A DNA stretch of 64,000 nucleotides. Source: DTKD01 sp964494345 (GTDB lineage Bacteria > Armatimonadota > UBA5829). Shown piece by piece: positions 25,278 to 34,157 of the stretch (the first letter of the stretch is position 1; every line of letters starts with the position of its first letter). Position numbers and translations under genes: made by a program. The notes beneath the pieces are model-generated. The model saw nothing but the letters and a program-made list of their open reading frames with translations, was not told the DNA's origin and searched no databases. The stretch is taken from assembly GCA_964494345.1 (NCBI GenBank), contig CAZBSI010000010.1:42992-106991 (forward strand), written 5' to 3'.

Positions 25278-26588
25278 ATGAGCAACAACAAACCCGGAAT
25301 CGACACCATTGCCCAACACGGCGGACAAGTACCAGACCCCACCACCGGATCCAGGGCAGTGCCGATTTATCAGACATCCTCTTACGTCTTTGACTCAGCC
25401 GACCACGCCGCCAACCTCTTTGCGCTCAAGGAGTTCGGCAACATATATACCCGGCTGATGAACCCGACTACTGACGTGCTGGAAAAGCGTCTCGCCGAGC
25501 TTCACGGCGGCACTGGGGCTTTGGCTGTTGCATCGGGTATGGCTGCTATTACGCTTGCCGTTCTGAACATCACGCAGGCTGGCCAGAACTTCGTCTCCAC
25601 GAGCTATCTATACGGCGGCACGCACACGTTATTTCACTATACACTGGCCAAATTCGGCATAGAGGCACGGTTTGTAGACTCGACCGACTCTGCGAATATC
25701 GAGGCCGCCATCGACGACAAGACCCGGCTGGTATATATCGAGTCGATGGGTAATCCCAAAAACAACGTCGACGACTATCCGGCTATTGCGGAGATCGCCC
25801 ACAGGCACGGCATCCCGTTGATCATGGACAACACCGTCGCCCCTCCGCCGCTTCTTAACCCGTTTGAATATGGCGCTGATATCGCGGTCTACTCGCTGAC
25901 TAAGATGATCGGCGGCCACGGGACCAGCATCGGCGGCGCTATCGTTGATTCCGGTAAGTTCAATTGGAACAATGGCAAATTCCCGGAGATCACCGAGCCG
26001 GATCCTTCGTATCACGGCGTGAGCTATTGGGATGCTTTTGGCCTGCACGACAAAGCGGCCGTACAGGGAATTGCCTACATAATCAAAGCACGTGTGCAAC
26101 TGCTCCGTGATATGGGCCCGGCGCTGTCCCCATTCAACTCATTTTTGTTCCTGCAAGGAATTGAGACTCTGCCGCTGCGGGCAAGGGCACACTCAGCCAA
26201 TGCGCTGAAGGTGGCTCAGTGGCTGGAGAAGCACCCGGCTGTTTCGTGGGTCAACTACGCAGGACTTAAGAGCCACCCGGATTATGAGAGAGCTCAGAAG
26301 TTTCTGCCGCAGGGGCAGGGGGCCATCATCGGGTTCGGCGTAAAGGGAGGAATTGAGGCTGGGGTGAAACTGATCAACTCCGTTAAGATGATATCCCACC
26401 TCGCCAATATCCTTGACGCAAAGACCCTTATCATCCACCCTGCGTCTACAACTCATCAGCAGTTGAGCGCCGAAGAAAGGCTCAGCTCAGGGGTCACGGA
26501 CGATTTCGTTCGCTTCTCCGTCGGCTTAGAGGATGTGAACGACATCATCGCTGACCTGGACCAGGCATTAATCAAGAGTCAGCAATAA
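25278..26588 (+). CDS. metY: O-acetylhomoserine sulfhydrylase
   Basis: This PLP enzyme makes homocysteine from O-acetylhomoserine and sulfide. The 436-residue protein has GSRAVPIYQTSSYVF, the GNIYTRLMNPTTDVLEKRLA pattern, and VYSLTKMIGGHGTSIGGAI with the PLP lysine in SLTK. The internal WNNGKFPEITEPDPSYHG and the long form point to MetY rather than cystathionine synthase or lyase. ATG 25278 is preferred over the GTG at 25251 because GGAAGGA precedes it. mnmA follows two bases after its stop. Confidence 0.92.
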   Translation: MSNNKPGIDTIAQHGGQVPDPTTGSRAVPIYQTSSYVFDSADHAANLFALKEFGNIYTRLMNPTTDVLEKRLAELHGGTGALAVASGMAAITLAVLNITQAGQNFVSTSYLYGGTHTLFHYTLAKFGIEARFVDSTDSANIEAAIDDKTRLVYIESMGNPKNNVDDYPAIAEIAHRHGIPLIMDNTVAPPPLLNPFEYGADIAVYSLTKMIGGHGTSIGGAIVDSGKFNWNNGKFPEITEPDPSYHGVSYWDAFGLHDKAAVQGIAYIIKARVQLLRDMGPALSPFNSFLFLQGIETLPLRARAHSANALKVAQWLEKHPAVSWVNYAGLKSHPDYERAQKFLPQGQGAIIGFGVKGGIEAGVKLINSVKMISHLANILDAKTLIIHPASTTHQQLSAEERLSSGVTDDFVRFSVGLEDVNDIIADLDQALIKSQQ

Positions 26589-26590
26589 GT

Positions 26591-27724
26591 ATGACATCGG
26601 TTCTCGACGATCTTAATATAGAGTTTAGCGACGCCACCACTCGCAATTGGCAGCCCGGTTCCGAGGCTGCTCGCGACATAGCTGTGCTGATGAGTGGTGG
26701 CGTCGACAGCTCAGTCACGGCTATGCTCCTCCGTGACGCGGGCTGGAACGTGGTCGGGGTCACCCTGCATATCCCGATCGCAGGAGGCTCCGGACAGGCG
26801 CCAAAAGAGGCCGTCGAGGTGGCAGACTCATTAGGGCTGGCTCATTACTACCTCGACGTGCGAGAGGCGTTTGAGCGCCTTGTAATCGAGCCGTTTCGCC
26901 GATCATACGAACACGGCCGCACCCCCTGCCCGTGCGCTGATTGCAATATGTTGTTCAAATTCGGCATGGTCTGGGATGCGATCAAGGAGCATTTCGCCGT
27001 CGAAAATCTGGCCACAGGTCACTATGCACGTGTGCTCAGGGATGGCGAGCAGGCTTATCTTGTAAGAGGCGACGACCACTCTCGCGACCAGAGTTATTTT
27101 CTTTACGGCATTCAGAAATATCGACTAAAGCATCTCTACTTGCCGTTGGGAGATTTTGGAAAGGACGAAGTGAGGCAGCTTGCGGCGAAATCCGGCCTGC
27201 CGGTAGCACATCGAGACGACAGCATGGAGCTGTGCTTCGCATCCGGCGACGACTACCGCACTGCCCTCGGCCTGCCCTCTGAAACCGGCCCAATTTTGGA
27301 TATGGATGGAAAGGTTATCGGCGAGCACAAGGGCATCGCGAATTATACCATCGGCCAGCGCAAAGGCATCGGAATAGCAGCCGCAATGCCTTTTCACGTG
27401 ATATCAATTGATCCCATTAATAACACGATTACTGTGGCGACAAGGGAGCAGGCTCTCAGCAGCACCGTCGAGGCGCATGAGATTAATATCTTAATCCCCG
27501 AGCAAATGTCTCCCAATTCGCGGTTTTGCGGCAAGATAAGATCACAGGGCGAGCCGTCGCCGTGTGTGCTTACTCAGATCGGCGAATCGACTATGTCCGT
27601 ACGATTCGACCAACCACAATTCGCACCAACTCCCGGCCAGAGACTTGTTCTATACGACTCCGACAGCAGGGTCGTAGCGGGAGGAGTAATATGCTCCGGA
27701 TGCATAAAATCAGAGGATAAATAA
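26591..27724 (+). CDS. mnmA: tRNA-specific 2-thiouridylase
   Basis: MnmA puts sulfur on U34 of Glu, Gln and Lys tRNAs. The 377-residue protein has the PP-loop AVLMSGGVDSSVTAMLL, GRTPCPCADCN with the catalytic Cys, ATGHYARV, and RGDDHSRDQSYFLYGI. MELCFASGDDY holds the second catalytic Cys, and IGQRKGIGIA follows. An N-terminal extension of about 25 residues precedes the PP-loop. TPCPCADCN departs from the usual TPNPCVLCN. Between metY and cysK it may draw on the same sulfur supply. A PP-loop paralogue with another substrate is possible but less likely. Confidence 0.85.
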   Translation: MTSVLDDLNIEFSDATTRNWQPGSEAARDIAVLMSGGVDSSVTAMLLRDAGWNVVGVTLHIPIAGGSGQAPKEAVEVADSLGLAHYYLDVREAFERLVIEPFRRSYEHGRTPCPCADCNMLFKFGMVWDAIKEHFAVENLATGHYARVLRDGEQAYLVRGDDHSRDQSYFLYGIQKYRLKHLYLPLGDFGKDEVRQLAAKSGLPVAHRDDSMELCFASGDDYRTALGLPSETGPILDMDGKVIGEHKGIANYTIGQRKGIGIAAAMPFHVISIDPINNTITVATREQALSSTVEAHEINILIPEQMSPNSRFCGKIRSQGEPSPCVLTQIGESTMSVRFDQPQFAPTPGQRLVLYDSDSRVVAGGVICSGCIKSEDK

Positions 27725-27736
27725 GGAGAACATAAT

Positions 27737-28672
27737 ATGCGGTCATCGATAGCTAATTCTATTTTAGAGCTCATAGGCGGCACACCGCTGCTCAGATTAT
27801 CACACACCGACACTCCCGCCGATCTCGTTGCCAAGCTGGAGAAGCAAAACCCGTGGGGCAGCGTAAAGGATCGGATCAGCTTATACATGATCGAGGACGC
27901 CGAGCGGCAGGGCCTGATTAACAAGGACACCATAATAATTGAGCCAACCAGCGGAAACACCGGCATCGCCCTCGCTGGAGTCGCCGCAAGCAAAGGCTAC
28001 AAACTGATCCTCGTAATGCCGGATACTATGAGCATCGAGCGCAGAAAGCTGTTTTCCGCACTCGGTGCCGAACTCGTCCTCAGCCCCGGAGCATTGGGAA
28101 TGAAGGGCGCGATAGCTAAAGCCGAAGAAATCGCTGCGCAGCATCCGAATTCATTTATCCCTCAGCAGTTTGAAAACCCGGCCAATCCGAAGGCCCATTT
28201 CGAGACCACAGCCGAAGAAATCTGGGCCGACACCGAGGGTAGGGTGGACATAGTGGTAGGCGGGGTCGGCACTGGCGGCACGGTGACTGGGGTAGCGCAA
28301 GCTCTAAAGCCGCGCAAACCTGGCTTGCAGGTCATCGCGGTCGAGCCTACCGACTCCCCGGTCCTCTCCGGCGGCGCTCCTGGGCCGCATAAAATTCAGG
28401 GAATAGGCGCGGGATTTGTGCCGGGCATAATGGATATGAGCCTCATAGACGAGGTAATCCAGGTCACAAATGATGAGGCGTTTGAGGCCGCAAGAAAACT
28501 TGCCAAAACCGAGGGCCTTTTAGTAGGGATATCCAGCGGAGCAGCCGCCCACGCCGCGATTCAGGTCGCCAAAAGGCCAGAAAATGCCGGCAAGATGATC
28601 GTGGTCGTACTACCGGACACCGGCGAACGCTACCTCAGCACCGCACTTTTTCCTTATGAGGATCCACAGTGA
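27737..28672 (+). CDS. cysK: Cysteine synthase (O-acetylserine sulfhydrylase)
   Basis: CysK makes cysteine from O-acetylserine and sulfide with PLP. The 311-residue protein has ELIGGTPLLRL, the PLP lysine in NPWGSVKDRISLYMI, the EPTSGNTGIALAGVAASKGY substrate loop, and VGGVGTGGTVTGVAQAL, the phosphate-binding loop. Length and motifs fit CysK/CysM; a few relatives use O-phosphoserine, which sequence alone cannot exclude. It is the last gene of the operon. It runs into a minus-strand operon only seven bases away. Confidence 0.93.
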   Translation: MRSSIANSILELIGGTPLLRLSHTDTPADLVAKLEKQNPWGSVKDRISLYMIEDAERQGLINKDTIIIEPTSGNTGIALAGVAASKGYKLILVMPDTMSIERRKLFSALGAELVLSPGALGMKGAIAKAEEIAAQHPNSFIPQQFENPANPKAHFETTAEEIWADTEGRVDIVVGGVGTGGTVTGVAQALKPRKPGLQVIAVEPTDSPVLSGGAPGPHKIQGIGAGFVPGIMDMSLIDEVIQVTNDEAFEAARKLAKTEGLLVGISSGAAAHAAIQVAKRPENAGKMIVVVLPDTGERYLSTALFPYEDPQ

Positions 28673-28679
28673 ATCGTCT

Positions 28680-29060
28680 TCACCGGGTCCAGAGCAAGCT
28701 GTATAGGAGTATAGATAACACGACCAGCGTCACCACTATATAAATGCGATCGCGCTGTATGATAAAGGCCAGTAACGAAAGGGCGACTCGTACGACCGGG
28801 ACGGCTATCAGCAATAACACGCCCAACTGAATCAGGCCCCTGCCGCTAAATGAAAATGCAAGTCGAGCTATTTCCGGCACCCCGCGAAGCGACCTGGGTT
28901 CTCCTCGGAAAATATGATAGCTCGGAGAGGCGTGGTGCCGTGTGAGGAAGACTACGCCGCCCATAAAAACAACAGCCGCGGCCAGAAGAACTCCGAACCT
29001 GAGCAGGTTTCCGATTACCTGCTCTATTTGTTCATCCGATAAATCAAGCTTTATTCGCAT
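28680..29060 (-). CDS. DUF1634 membrane protein
   Basis: This 126-residue protein has three membrane segments (about 18-38, 70-90 and 104-122) and matches the small DUF1634 family that commonly accompanies TauE/SafE exporters. Its ATG overlaps the exporter stop (TAATG), so the two are translationally coupled. Its function is unknown; an accessory role to the exporter is an inference from context. It converges with cysK with no visible terminator between. Confidence 0.7.
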   Translation of the reverse strand: MRIKLDLSDEQIEQVIGNLLRFGVLLAAAVVFMGGVVFLTRHHASPSYHIFRGEPRSLRGVPEIARLAFSFSGRGLIQLGVLLLIAVPVVRVALSLLAFIIQRDRIYIVVTLVVLSILLYSLLWTR

Positions 29061-29897
29061 TACGTCGTCCCTATAATGCCCTTCTGAAACATCTCCACAG
29101 CCATTGCGAATATGACTGCGGCAAAAATGTATCGCAGAAATTGGGTCTTTGCTCTCGGCAATATTCTCGCCCCAATCAGCGACCCGACAAGCACTCCCAG
29201 CATCACCGGCATCGCAAGCCCAGGCGCGATATAACCACGGTTTAAATAGACTCCCGCACTCGCGGCTGCAGTCACGCCGATCATAAAGTTACTGGTGGTC
29301 GTGGACACCTTGAACGGAATGCGCATGATCTTATCCATCGCAATCACTTTCAGGGCGCCGGAGCCTATTCCCAACAAGCCGGATAATACCCCGGCAATTA
29401 ACATCAACCCTGCCCCCCCAGGAACCCCCCCGCACATTGTAACTCTTACGGCCCTGGTCGGTCGGATAGGTGCCGTTCATCCTCAAACGAGTGGCCAGTG
29501 GATCAGGAGCCACCGCTTCTGAGTCCTGCTGCATCGTCCGAATTGAGCTAAAGGCAGAATATAAAAGCACCAACCCGAAGACTATTGAAATCACGTTGGC
29601 AGAAACCAACCCTGCGACAAATGCTCCCGTCAGCGCCCCTATGGTAGTAGCGACCTCCAGAAACATACCAACGCGTATGTTTGTGTAACCTTCCTTTACG
29701 TATGCGGCCGCTGCGCCGGATGAGGTTGCGATCACAGAAATCAACGAAGCGCCAATGGCATACCGAATGTCAATGCCAAACGCTATAGACAGCAACGGTA
29801 CCAGCACCACCCCGCCGCCGAGCCCCGTCAGCGACCCTAATAGCCCGGCAAAAAGTCCACTTGCGCCAACAGCCAAAGAAAATATCAGGTTGTTCAA
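29060..29897 (-). pseudogene. TauE/SafE-type sulfite or anion exporter, frameshifted
   Basis: The N-terminal half (start TTG 29897) has FAGLLGSLTGLGGGVVLVPL, the first TauE/SafE repeat. It stays in frame to about 29440, then continues as nonsense. The C-terminal half, AGVLSGLLGIGSGALKVIAM onward, is in a second frame and ends at 29060. The break lies in two runs of seven Gs on the coding strand (29425-29431 and 29413-29419). Removing one G from either run joins the frames. It may be a real frameshift, a phase-variable tract or an assembly error. Intact, it would be an eight-helix anion exporter beside a sulfur operon. Confidence 0.8.
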
Positions 29898-29908
29898 GCT
29901 CTGCTTCC

Positions 29909-30634
29909 TTACTTCAATTCAATATAGTATCGGCACTTATCCCCGCGCATCACGCTGAATCGAAGTTCAATCGGCTTATTGTCTATTGTGTAAGCCAAAC
30001 GCTCAACCATAAGCGCCGGCGAACCAACTGAAACCTCGAGAAACTCCGCCTCGTAACCGCCGAGCGCAATCGCCTCGAACGCCTCTTCCGCGCGATTCAC
30101 ATAAATCCGGCACCGTTCCTGCAGGGCATCATACAATGCCCCCTCTACAAAATCTTCCATTCTCAGCTCGCTTACCAAACGGGCGGGCAAATGGCAAGTT
30201 TCCAACAGAATAGGCATATCTGCAAGAATGCGAAGTCTCTTAACGCGCAGAATCCGCTCTTCCGGTTTGATCTTTAGTCGCGTGGCTACATTTGCCCCGG
30301 CTGATTCCTCTTTCCATTCAAGCACCCTCGACTTAAATTCTAGTCCTTGCTCTTCCGCTTCACGCGCGAATGAGTAGAATCCCATCAGACGTTGTTCAAT
30401 AGGCCAACCGGTGACATAGGTGCCATCACCCTGTCTGCTTTCCAGCAAGCCATCGTTTATGAGGTCGGCGACAGCCTTACGCACGGTGCCTCTGGACAAA
30501 TTTAGGGATTTGGATAGTACCGGTTCGGACGGTATCTTCCATCCTCGCGGCCATTCTCCGGTGTTGATGCGCTGTCGGATCGCCCCTTTAAGCTGCTGGT
30601 AAACCGGTATTGGGTTTTCGCGTTTTATATCCAC
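29909..30634 (-). CDS. GntR/HutC-family transcriptional regulator
   Basis: This 241-residue regulator has an N-terminal GntR winged helix: NPIPVYQQLKGAIRQRI, WKIPSEPVLSKSLNLSRGTV, GLLESRQGDGTYV. A C-terminal UTRA effector domain (about 85-240) contains RILRVKRLRILADMPILLET and a final YYIELK. The start is GTG. It is the first gene of the operon with the exporter and DUF1634 protein, 11 bases before the exporter. A perfect palindrome lies 29 bases upstream of its start. It probably represses its own operon in response to an unknown small ligand. Confidence 0.88.
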   Translation of the reverse strand: MDIKRENPIPVYQQLKGAIRQRINTGEWPRGWKIPSEPVLSKSLNLSRGTVRKAVADLINDGLLESRQGDGTYVTGWPIEQRLMGFYSFAREAEEQGLEFKSRVLEWKEESAGANVATRLKIKPEERILRVKRLRILADMPILLETCHLPARLVSELRMEDFVEGALYDALQERCRIYVNRAEEAFEAIALGGYEAEFLEVSVGSPALMVERLAYTIDNKPIELRFSVMRGDKCRYYIELK

Positions 30635-30662
30635 GGCAGTATCTCTTTGCGACCATCCAAAG

Positions 30663-30681
30663 TTGTATATACAAGTATACT
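30663..30681 (-). promoter_or_regulatory. Probable operator of the GntR regulator
   Basis: TTGTATATACAA (30663-30674) is a perfect 12-base palindrome, joined to AGTATACT (30674-30681). HutC-type regulators typically bind sites with a GTxTAxAC-like centre, which this fits. It lies where the gntR promoter should be. Confidence 0.6.
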
Positions 30682-30756
30682 CTTTTTTCGGATCATGCTA
30701 CCAAGAAAACGGACATAAATCCCCCGGTTGCCAGTGTATAATTCACATCCTCGCTA

Positions 30757-30785
30757 TTGCCACCGCCCGCTCTCTGTGTTAGAAT
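30757..30785 (+). promoter_or_regulatory. Promoter giving a probably leaderless message
   Basis: TTGCCA at 30757-30762, 17 bases, then TAGAAT at 30780-30785. Transcription should begin about 30792, exactly the GTG that opens the DUF512 gene, and no Shine-Dalgarno is present. Confidence 0.6.
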
Positions 30786-30791
30786 CCGACA

Positions 30792-32135
30792 GTGAATCTC
30801 GTTATGATTAAAAGTATGCCCAAGATTACTGCAGGAATCATAGACAAAGTTGAGCCGAATAGTATCGCCGACGACCTGGGATGGCTGCCCGGCGATCAGA
30901 TCATTTCCGTCAACGGCCACCAGCTCTCCGATATCTTCGACTACCAGTTTTATACGGCCGATGATATGGTCACAGTCCTGCTGCGCCGGGGAGATGAATC
31001 GACGGAGTTTGAGATAGAGAAGGACATCGACGACGACCTCGGCGTCACATTCACTGACCCTCTATTCGACGGCATCCGCACCTGCGGCGCTAAGTGTGTA
31101 TTTTGCTTCGTTGATCAGCTTCCGAAGGGCCTGCGCAAATCGCTGTATATAAAGGACGACGACTACCGGCTGTCTTTTCTGCATAGCAACTTCGTCACCC
31201 TTGCCAACGTGACAGAGTCTGATCTCGCCCGCATCGTGCAGCAGCGGCTGACTCCCCTGTATGTCTCGGTTCATACGACGAACCCAACTCTGCGGGAAAC
31301 GATGCTTGGCAGAAAAGCTCCGAACATTCTGCACCAGATCGACACTCTCGCCCTTGGCCACATTACCCTGCACACCCAGATAGTTCTGTGCCGCGGAATT
31401 AACGACGAACAGGAGCTTGAGCGCACAATAGAAGAACTGTCGCAGCGATACCCGACCGTGAAATCTATTGCTATTGTGCCCGCTGGCCTCACACCGCATC
31501 GCAGGCACAGCACCCCAATACCGCCGATAGATGCCCAATATTCAGCAGCAATCTTGGACAAACTTGCAAAATGGCAACGACTATTTTACTCGAAATTTGG
31601 GACACGACTGGTATGGGCAGCAGACGAGTTCTATCTCTGCGCAAACCGTCCTGTGCCAAAAGCAGGGGCCTACGAGCGTTTCCCTCAGATCGGTAACGGC
31701 ATTGGACTGGTTCGCAAATTCAAGGACAGCGCCTACAGAGCCAAAGAGCAGTTCCGGCATATAACTACTGATCAGAAGAAAGTCCACATATCAATCGCCA
31801 CAGGCCAACTCGCCGCACCTGTTCTAAGCCAATGGGCTGAATCCGTCAACTCCGACAGGCTGCATTTCACTATCCGCCCAATTAAAAACACTCTGTTCGG
31901 TGAATCGGTCACGGTGGCGGGGTTGATCTCAGGCGGCGACGTCATTGCGCAGCTCAAAGGTAAACCGTGCGGCGATATTCTGGCGATTCCCTCAGTCGCG
32001 CTGAGAGACGACGCGTTTTTGGACGATGTCACCCTTCGTGAAGTCGAAGAAGCGCTAGACGTGAAGATATTGCCGGCGTCAACAAGCCCCACGGCGTTTG
32101 CAGGTCAACTGCGCCGGCTAATAGAATCAAAATAA
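30792..32135 (+). CDS. DUF512 family PDZ/radical-SAM-like protein
   Basis: This 447-residue protein opens with a PDZ-like domain (about 12-85; GIIDKVEPNSIADDLGWLPG, IISVNGHQL). A radical-SAM-type CxxxCxxC follows, Cys98, 102 and 105 in RTCGAKCVFCFVDQLPKGLR. Then come LYVSVHTTNP, HTQIVLCRGIND and the C-terminal DUF512 domain (about 280-445) with GDILAIPSVALRDD. The family is widespread but its reaction is not established. The GTG at 30792 coincides with the predicted transcription start; ATGs at 30804 and 30816 are alternatives. Confidence 0.85.
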   Translation: MNLVMIKSMPKITAGIIDKVEPNSIADDLGWLPGDQIISVNGHQLSDIFDYQFYTADDMVTVLLRRGDESTEFEIEKDIDDDLGVTFTDPLFDGIRTCGAKCVFCFVDQLPKGLRKSLYIKDDDYRLSFLHSNFVTLANVTESDLARIVQQRLTPLYVSVHTTNPTLRETMLGRKAPNILHQIDTLALGHITLHTQIVLCRGINDEQELERTIEELSQRYPTVKSIAIVPAGLTPHRRHSTPIPPIDAQYSAAILDKLAKWQRLFYSKFGTRLVWAADEFYLCANRPVPKAGAYERFPQIGNGIGLVRKFKDSAYRAKEQFRHITTDQKKVHISIATGQLAAPVLSQWAESVNSDRLHFTIRPIKNTLFGESVTVAGLISGGDVIAQLKGKPCGDILAIPSVALRDDAFLDDVTLREVEEALDVKILPASTSPTAFAGQLRRLIESK

Positions 32136-32155
32136 CAGAATGAGGCAATAATTAT

Positions 32156-32173
32156 GCGGCCCGACCGGGTCGC
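32156..32173 (-). terminator. Hairpin ending the hisI-amidohydrolase operon
   Basis: On the minus strand GCGACCC, loop GGTC and GGGCCGC form a 7-bp stem followed by ATAATTATT. It lies 10 bases after the mini-lipoprotein stop. The tail is AT-rich rather than a pure T run. Confidence 0.5.
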
Positions 32174-32182
32174 TTAGATTCC

Positions 32183-32260
32183 TCATTGTCCGCATCCGGC
32201 GAGGTTTACTGCAAGCGACGCCAGTGCGGCAAGTGTCAGAAGAAGTCGTACAAGTTTCAT
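32183..32260 (-). CDS. 25-residue mini-lipoprotein, coupled to the amidohydrolase
   Basis: The ATG overlaps the amidohydrolase stop (TAATG) and opens a 25-codon frame. It has a basic start, MKLVR, a hydrophobic core of Leu and Ala, and a consensus lipobox LAGC, then ends two residues later (Gly-Gln, TGA). Processing by signal peptidase II would leave a lipid-bearing tripeptide. The layout resembles entericidin-like and lysis-type mini-lipoproteins. It could instead be a truncated lipoprotein remnant. A hairpin follows shortly after, so it ends the operon. Confidence 0.55.
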   Translation of the reverse strand: MKLVRLLLTLAALASLAVNLAGCGQ

Positions 32261-33783
32261 TACATTTCACCCCCAACTATTGTATCAAGCACCTTAATTT
32301 GCTCCAAAGTTTCAGGCTTCACGCTGTATGGATCGTCCGACAGAACCACGAAATCCGCCAGCTTGCCGACCTCCAATGAGCCTTTGTCATTCTCCTCGAA
32401 GCCAGCGTACGCGCTGCCGTAAGTATACCCGCGCAGCGTCTCGTCCACCGTCAAACGCTCACTGAGGCTCTTCGATTCTCGGTTCACGGCCCTGTGGATC
32501 GTCTCTATTGTATCCAGCCTCTCGACCGGGCAATCTGACCCAATTCCGATCTTTGCGCCGGCATCAAGCATAGTCTTAAACGGATACATATATTTATATC
32601 GCTCCGGCCCGACCCGTTTTTCGGACCAGAAGTCCGTAATCACAAACTGCGGCTGAATCGAGGCGATGACGTTCAATCTAACCACATCCGCGATAATCTG
32701 CGGGCTGAGTTGTGCGATATGCTCGATCCGATGTCGCAGCCGATTGTTCTCATTATTCTCCGGCATTGCTATTTCTATCGCCCTAAGCGTGTGAGAAATA
32801 GCACGGTCACCAATCGCGTGTATTGCGGCCTGGCAGTCATTTTGCTGAATGCTGATCAACATTTCCGCCAAATCTTCAGCATCTCTGAACAAATCCCCGG
32901 TGTTTCCGGGATCATCAGAATACTCCTCACACATCGCCGCCGTCCGCGCGCCCAACGAGCCGTCCATAAATATCTTTATAGAACCGATCCGCAAATGGTC
33001 GTCGCCGGAACCCGTCTTTAAGCCCTCACTGACGATTTCATCCATCCGCTCAACAGGCCACTGCAGCCGCACTCTTACCGGCAGCCTGCCTTCAGAGCGC
33101 AATTTTCGCAACACGCCAAGGTGCTGCATATTGTTCAACTGACAATGCACCGTCGTCAGCCCGGTCGACTTTGCGTCGTTTAGCCCGTAAAGCAATGCCC
33201 TCTCAAGGTCTGCTTCTGTATTAGGCGGAACCTGGCTCCATATAAGATCAGTTGCGTCCTCCGTCAGCTTGCCCGTCTCCCATTGCTCATCTGTCAGCTT
33301 GTCCCGAACCGGCAGCAAAGCGGCAGTATTAGCCACCAGCGCGTGTCGACACAACCGAACCACAAACACCGGCAGGTCTTTGCTGACTTCATCAAGGTCC
33401 TGTCGCGTTATCCACCTGCCTTCGGAGAACAATTCCTGATCAAATCGCTCCCCGTTGACCCACCGCAGGTTCGAGTTTTTCTGCAAGTGACGCCGCAGCC
33501 TGTCCTGTATCTCGCTAATTGACTGGCTATCCGACAGATCCGCCATCTGCGTTTGAGATATTCCATGAGTCATCAAATGACAGTGCGTGTCAATGAAGCC
33601 GGGAACCACTGTTTTTCCACCGAGATCGATCTCTTTAGCATCAGACCCAGCCGCCGATCTGACTTCGTCGATGCTGCCGAGGGCAATTATCCGCTCTCCA
33701 TCGACCGCCAGCGCCTCGACCTGCGTCCCGGCTTTATCGAGAGTATAGAAACGACCATTTACAAAAATCTTATCAGCACCCAT
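32260..33783 (-). CDS. Amidohydrolase, YtcJ-like
   Basis: This 507-residue metal-dependent hydrolase belongs to the amidohydrolase-3/YtcJ group. Evidence includes the N-terminal beta sandwich (FVNGRFYTLDK), the metal-binding VVPGFIDTHCHLMTHG, MDGSLGARTAAM, AIHAIGDRAISHTLRAI, RHRIEHIAQL and GSDCPVE. There is no signal peptide. Its ATG overlaps the hisI stop (TGATG), and the mini-lipoprotein start overlaps its own stop. Substrates of this group are mostly unknown, so the link to histidine synthesis is positional only. Confidence 0.88.
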   Translation of the reverse strand: MGADKIFVNGRFYTLDKAGTQVEALAVDGERIIALGSIDEVRSAAGSDAKEIDLGGKTVVPGFIDTHCHLMTHGISQTQMADLSDSQSISEIQDRLRRHLQKNSNLRWVNGERFDQELFSEGRWITRQDLDEVSKDLPVFVVRLCRHALVANTAALLPVRDKLTDEQWETGKLTEDATDLIWSQVPPNTEADLERALLYGLNDAKSTGLTTVHCQLNNMQHLGVLRKLRSEGRLPVRVRLQWPVERMDEIVSEGLKTGSGDDHLRIGSIKIFMDGSLGARTAAMCEEYSDDPGNTGDLFRDAEDLAEMLISIQQNDCQAAIHAIGDRAISHTLRAIEIAMPENNENNRLRHRIEHIAQLSPQIIADVVRLNVIASIQPQFVITDFWSEKRVGPERYKYMYPFKTMLDAGAKIGIGSDCPVERLDTIETIHRAVNRESKSLSERLTVDETLRGYTYGSAYAGFEENDKGSLEVGKLADFVVLSDDPYSVKPETLEQIKVLDTIVGGEM

Positions 33784-34157
33784 CAATACGCCTCACTCAA
33801 CTTTTCGCCCACAACCGTCTCATTGCCTTCCGAATCCACCTGACGGAAGAAACACGATCGATACCCAACATGACAAGCCGCGCCGGTTTGGTCCACTTTT
33901 ACCACCAGGCAATCCTTATCGCAGTCCACATAAACCGACTTAACCGCCTGGATGTTTCCGGAACTCTCTCCTTTAATCCAAAACGTCTGCCGAGACCTGC
34001 TCCAAAAACACGCCCGGCCGCCCGTCAACGTCTGCTTTACGGCATCACGGTTCATATACGCCACCATCAGCACGTCGCCGTTAGTATCATCCTGCACCAC
34101 CGCCGGAATCAACCCATCTCTATCGTATTTTAGACTATCCAAAAACTCGTTCAGCAC
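33783..34157 (-). CDS. hisI: Phosphoribosyl-AMP cyclohydrolase
   Basis: HisI opens the purine ring of phosphoribosyl-AMP, the third step of histidine synthesis. The 124-residue protein is the monofunctional form without the HisE domain. It has VLMVAYMNRDAVKQTLTGG, FWSRSRQTFWIKGESSGN, VDCDKDCLVVKVDQTGAACH and GYRSCFF, including the zinc cysteines. The start is GTG with GGAGATG upstream. hisH and hisF lie 27 kb away, so the histidine genes are split. Confidence 0.94.
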   Translation of the reverse strand: MLNEFLDSLKYDRDGLIPAVVQDDTNGDVLMVAYMNRDAVKQTLTGGRACFWSRSRQTFWIKGESSGNIQAVKSVYVDCDKDCLVVKVDQTGAACHVGYRSCFFRQVDSEGNETVVGEKLSEAY

